DNA of 64,000 nucleotides. Origin: an uncultured Prevotellaceae bacterium (GTDB taxonomy: Bacteria; Bacteroidota; Bacteroidia; Bacteroidales; Bacteroidaceae). Shown here piece by piece: positions 61,724-64,000 of this stretch (the stretch's first letter is position 1; each line of letters starts with the position of its first letter). The translations under genes were made by a program, and so were the position numbers. The DNA lies in NCBI GenBank assembly GCA_902782305.1, contig CACZMV010000006.1, positions 1 through 64,000 of the forward strand. Direction: 5' to 3'. A model generated the notes under the pieces. The model was not told the origin of the DNA and did not search any database. It saw only the letters and a list, made by a program, of their open reading frames with translations.

Positions 61724-63523
61724 CTACCCTATTAATTGCTCTATATCATGTTGTGGAAGGATACTTAATATCGTTCGTCCATCTGGCGTATAATTGACAT
61801 TTTCACAGGCAAAAAGATCGTTTACTAGCACCTCCATCTCCTCATTTGACAGTATTTGTCCATAAGGGATAGCTGCATGACGGGCTAAAGTCAGTGCCAA
61901 TTGGGTATTAGCTGTCAGTACATCACGGCTGACAGAAGCAGAGGGAGAAGGCAACAATTCCTGCAGGAGTGTGGCTGGTTGTAAACCTTCGATGCCAGCG
62001 GGAACACCATTGACAGCATAGCTGGCAGGTCCGAGAGGTGTCAGTTCAAAGCCCAGATTCGTCAAGGCAGGCAATAATTCTGTAACCAAGACAGCCTCAG
62101 CAGGCGACAGTTCCACCACTTCAGGGAAAAGCAGGCGCTGACTTTCAGCAGGAGCCTCAGCCAGCTGACGAAGGTATCGTTCATAGCGAACACGAACATC
62201 AGCACGATGTTGGTCAATAATCATCAAGCCAGACTTAACAGCTGTCATGATGTACCGACCTTTGTACTGATAGTGAGTGGGCGCAATATCAGCGGGAACG
62301 TCAACAGGAACGGGAGCGTCTACGGAATCATTAAAAAGCGAAGCCTCATCAGGTTTCGGTTCCTTAGGAAGTCCCTCATAAAGTTTTTGCCAATCCTGAG
62401 AGGGTTTCTGTCGGAAAGGATTATACTGCGGAGAAGCAGTAACCTTAGGAGCAGCAATCGTATCGCTGTTGACGGGATTGAAAACAGGAATCTCTGGTTT
62501 TCCTTCTGTGTCGAAGTCTATCTGTGGTATTTCACAGAACTGTCCGATAGCATCTTTGACTGCTGCAGCCAGGATTTGCCAGATGGCTTGTTCATTTTCA
62601 AACTTGATTTCCGTCTTCGTAGGATGGATATTCACATCGATATCAGCAGGGCTCACATCGAAGTATATAAAATAAGGTACGTGCGTACCTATTTGTATAA
62701 GTCGGTCATAGGCTTGTTGGACAGCTTTATGGAAATAAGCATGCTTCATATAACGACCGTTCACAAAGAAATACTCGTGAGCTCCCTTCTTGCGGGCCGA
62801 TTCCGGTTTCCCAGTAAAACCCGTAATCTTACACATAGCAGTTTCCACACTAACAGGCAATAAATCCTGGCCATAACGACGACCATATACATCTATGATA
62901 CGCTGGCGTAAAGAGCCGCTGCGAAGATTCATCAACTCTTGTCCGTTGCTATGCAGGGTAAAGTTGATGTTGGGATAAACCAGCACGATACGCTCAAAAG
63001 CCGTCAGAATATTATTCAGCTCCGTAGCATTACTTTTCAAGAACTTACGACGGGCAGGTACGTTGAAGAAGATATTGCTAACCGTAAACCGACTACCAAC
63101 AGCACAAGAACAGGGTTCCTGACTGTCGACATGAGATCCAGAGAGTTGCAAACAAGTGCCTACTTCATCAGCAGCTCTGCGAGTACGCAGTTCTACTTGT
63201 GCCACAGCAGCTATAGAGGGCAATGCCTCGCCACGAAAGCCCATTGTCTGCAAGGAAAAGAGGTCGGAAGCCTGACGAATCTTAGAGGTGGCATGACGCT
63301 CGAAAGCCAAGCGGGCATCGGTTTCCGACATACCACATCCATCGTCAATAACCTGAATAGAGGTACGACCTGCATCAACCACCAAGACATTAATGGTTGT
63401 AGCGCCAGCATCCACAGCATTCTCCACCAACTCCTTGATAACAGAAGCTGGACGCTGTATTACCTCACCAGCAGCTATCTGGTTGGCAACACTATCTGGA
63501 AGTAGCTGGATTACGTCTGTCAT
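61724..63523 (-). CDS. mutL: DNA mismatch repair protein MutL
   Basis: The 599-residue protein has the GHKL ATPase motifs of MutL: ELVENAVDAGATTI, DDGCGMSE and RHATSKI in the first 90 residues, and GFRGEALPSI soon after. The C-terminal domain contains DQHRADVRVRYERYL in place of the classic DQHA(X)2E(X)4E metal-binding motif: Ala is Arg and the first Glu is Val. Nicking activity is therefore uncertain. It overlaps the OstA-like gene by 32 bp. Confidence 0.96.
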   Translation of the reverse strand: MTDVIQLLPDSVANQIAAGEVIQRPASVIKELVENAVDAGATTINVLVVDAGRTSIQVIDDGCGMSETDARLAFERHATSKIRQASDLFSLQTMGFRGEALPSIAAVAQVELRTRRAADEVGTCLQLSGSHVDSQEPCSCAVGSRFTVSNIFFNVPARRKFLKSNATELNNILTAFERIVLVYPNINFTLHSNGQELMNLRSGSLRQRIIDVYGRRYGQDLLPVSVETAMCKITGFTGKPESARKKGAHEYFFVNGRYMKHAYFHKAVQQAYDRLIQIGTHVPYFIYFDVSPADIDVNIHPTKTEIKFENEQAIWQILAAAVKDAIGQFCEIPQIDFDTEGKPEIPVFNPVNSDTIAAPKVTASPQYNPFRQKPSQDWQKLYEGLPKEPKPDEASLFNDSVDAPVPVDVPADIAPTHYQYKGRYIMTAVKSGLMIIDQHRADVRVRYERYLRQLAEAPAESQRLLFPEVVELSPAEAVLVTELLPALTNLGFELTPLGPASYAVNGVPAGIEGLQPATLLQELLPSPSASVSRDVLTANTQLALTLARHAAIPYGQILSNEEMEVLVNDLFACENVNYTPDGRTILSILPQHDIEQLIG

Positions 63524-64000
63524 TATTGCCTGTACGTTTAGGTAATTCTCTACGTTTCTGTTCTTTCAATTCCGAACCAGCCTTCTTAGGACGCCAATTG
63601 AAAATATCATCTTTGTTCAATGGACGAACATAGTCGAACCACGCATACTGGGGAAGGAAATATTTGTCTGGGGGGATCTGAGACATCGGATAAAGCACAC
63701 CTGTAGGTTTCTCCATCCAAATTTTCTTCATCTTACGATTCTCCAGGAACATCTTCATAAGTGGAGTTTCTGTGTAGTTCAAGCCTATGAGGGTACTGTC
63801 TGACTCGTCAATAGGATAATAGACTATCAACACATTATCTATAGCCTGTGTCTCACGAATCTCTCCTTTCTTGAAAAAGGCCTTCATCTCCTTGGACGAT
63901 ACCTGATTGAAATGGACTGAGTCTGCCATTTGCTCAGCAGAGAACGCCTGATTGATGACATGAGCATGGTCGATGGTGGAGTCTTTCATGTAAACCCGAA
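63492..64000 (-). CDS. OstA-like protein, C-terminal part
   Basis: The reading frame runs past the window edge; the ATG at 63989 is internal, and the upstream codons RVY are in frame. The visible 165 residues end in a basic, Arg-rich tail (LKEQKRRELPKRTGNNDRR). The segment MFLENRKMKKIWMEKPTGV with LYPMSQIPPDKYFLP is typical of the Bacteroidetes OstA-like (LptD/LptA-related) protein encoded upstream of mutL. It is likely involved in lipopolysaccharide transport. The N-terminal signal and most of the protein are outside the window. Confidence 0.72.
   Translation of the reverse strand, partial: RVYMKDSTIDHAHVINQAFSAEQMADSVHFNQVSSKEMKAFFKKGEIRETQAIDNVLIVYYPIDESDSTLIGLNYTETPLMKMFLENRKMKKIWMEKPTGVLYPMSQIPPDKYFLPQYAWFDYVRPLNKDDIFNWRPKKAGSELKEQKRRELPKRTGNNDRRNPATSR

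Overview
The window looks like a chromosomal segment of a Prevotella-like Bacteroidales bacterium. The evidence is many promoters with the Bacteroidetes -7 box TAnnTTTG, often followed by CA or CAGC, very weak Shine-Dalgarno sequences, and families typical of that group: DUF3316, BACON, BspA/DUF285 and PEGA proteins, an OmpA porin next to a large lipoprotein, tandem-ACT plus phenylacetate-CoA ligase, and an OstA-like protein next to mutL. No transposase or integrase was seen, so the species and any mobile-element boundary stay open.

Positions 1-18200 form an AT-richer anti-phage defence island on the plus strand. It starts with a WYL-domain regulator behind a palindrome-rich intergenic region. 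There follow a DUF4268 nuclease-like gene, an OLD-like AAA ATPase with a partner gene split by a homopolymer frameshift, and a degenerate methyltransferase fused to a target-recognition domain. Next come a tiny two-helix membrane protein and a Type I restriction-modification operon (hsdM, a YhcG-like nuclease, hsdS, a long hsdR with a C-terminal HEPN-like motif) that ends with two unknown genes and a terminator. The main discovery is a promoter cassette repeated four times in the island. A 15-bp palindrome, TGCAGAAAACYTGCA, sits exactly 11 bp upstream of a -7 box, at positions 1486, 2492, 5255 and 7557. It precedes the four transcription units after the WYL gene and suggests that one regulator controls the whole island.

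Positions 18260-23970 hold a second accessory cluster: several unknown small proteins, a Cys-rich protein, a BT4734/VirE-N primase fused to a DUF3987 helicase-like ATPase, and an M15 peptidase. This gene set resembles a replication/lysis module of a prophage or integrative-element remnant.

Positions 24000-38110 are mostly housekeeping: parC, a DUF3316 protein, an S41 peptidase, tRNA-Leu, asd, a cation/proton antiporter, a LolD-type ABC ATPase, a short CvfB-like protein lacking one S1 domain, asnS, an RsuA/RluB-type pseudouridine synthase with a Gly/Tyr/Arg/Gln repeat tail, and purB.

Positions 38490-52315 are one long minus-strand envelope operon, read from its promoter at 52308: a PEGA/beta-barrel protein, a BACON lipoprotein, a giant BspA-like protein, two LPP20-like proteins, a CHASE2 membrane protein, a small secreted protein and a transglutaminase-like protein. 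The right end (52390-64000) has two near-identical tRNA-Val genes around an ACT protein and PaaK, several outer-membrane proteins, an OmpA/lipoprotein pair, mutL and a partial OstA-like gene.

Short degenerate word repeats recur in intergenic gaps and inside linkers of some proteins. Two arrays with 21-22 bp periodicity lie at gene ends.
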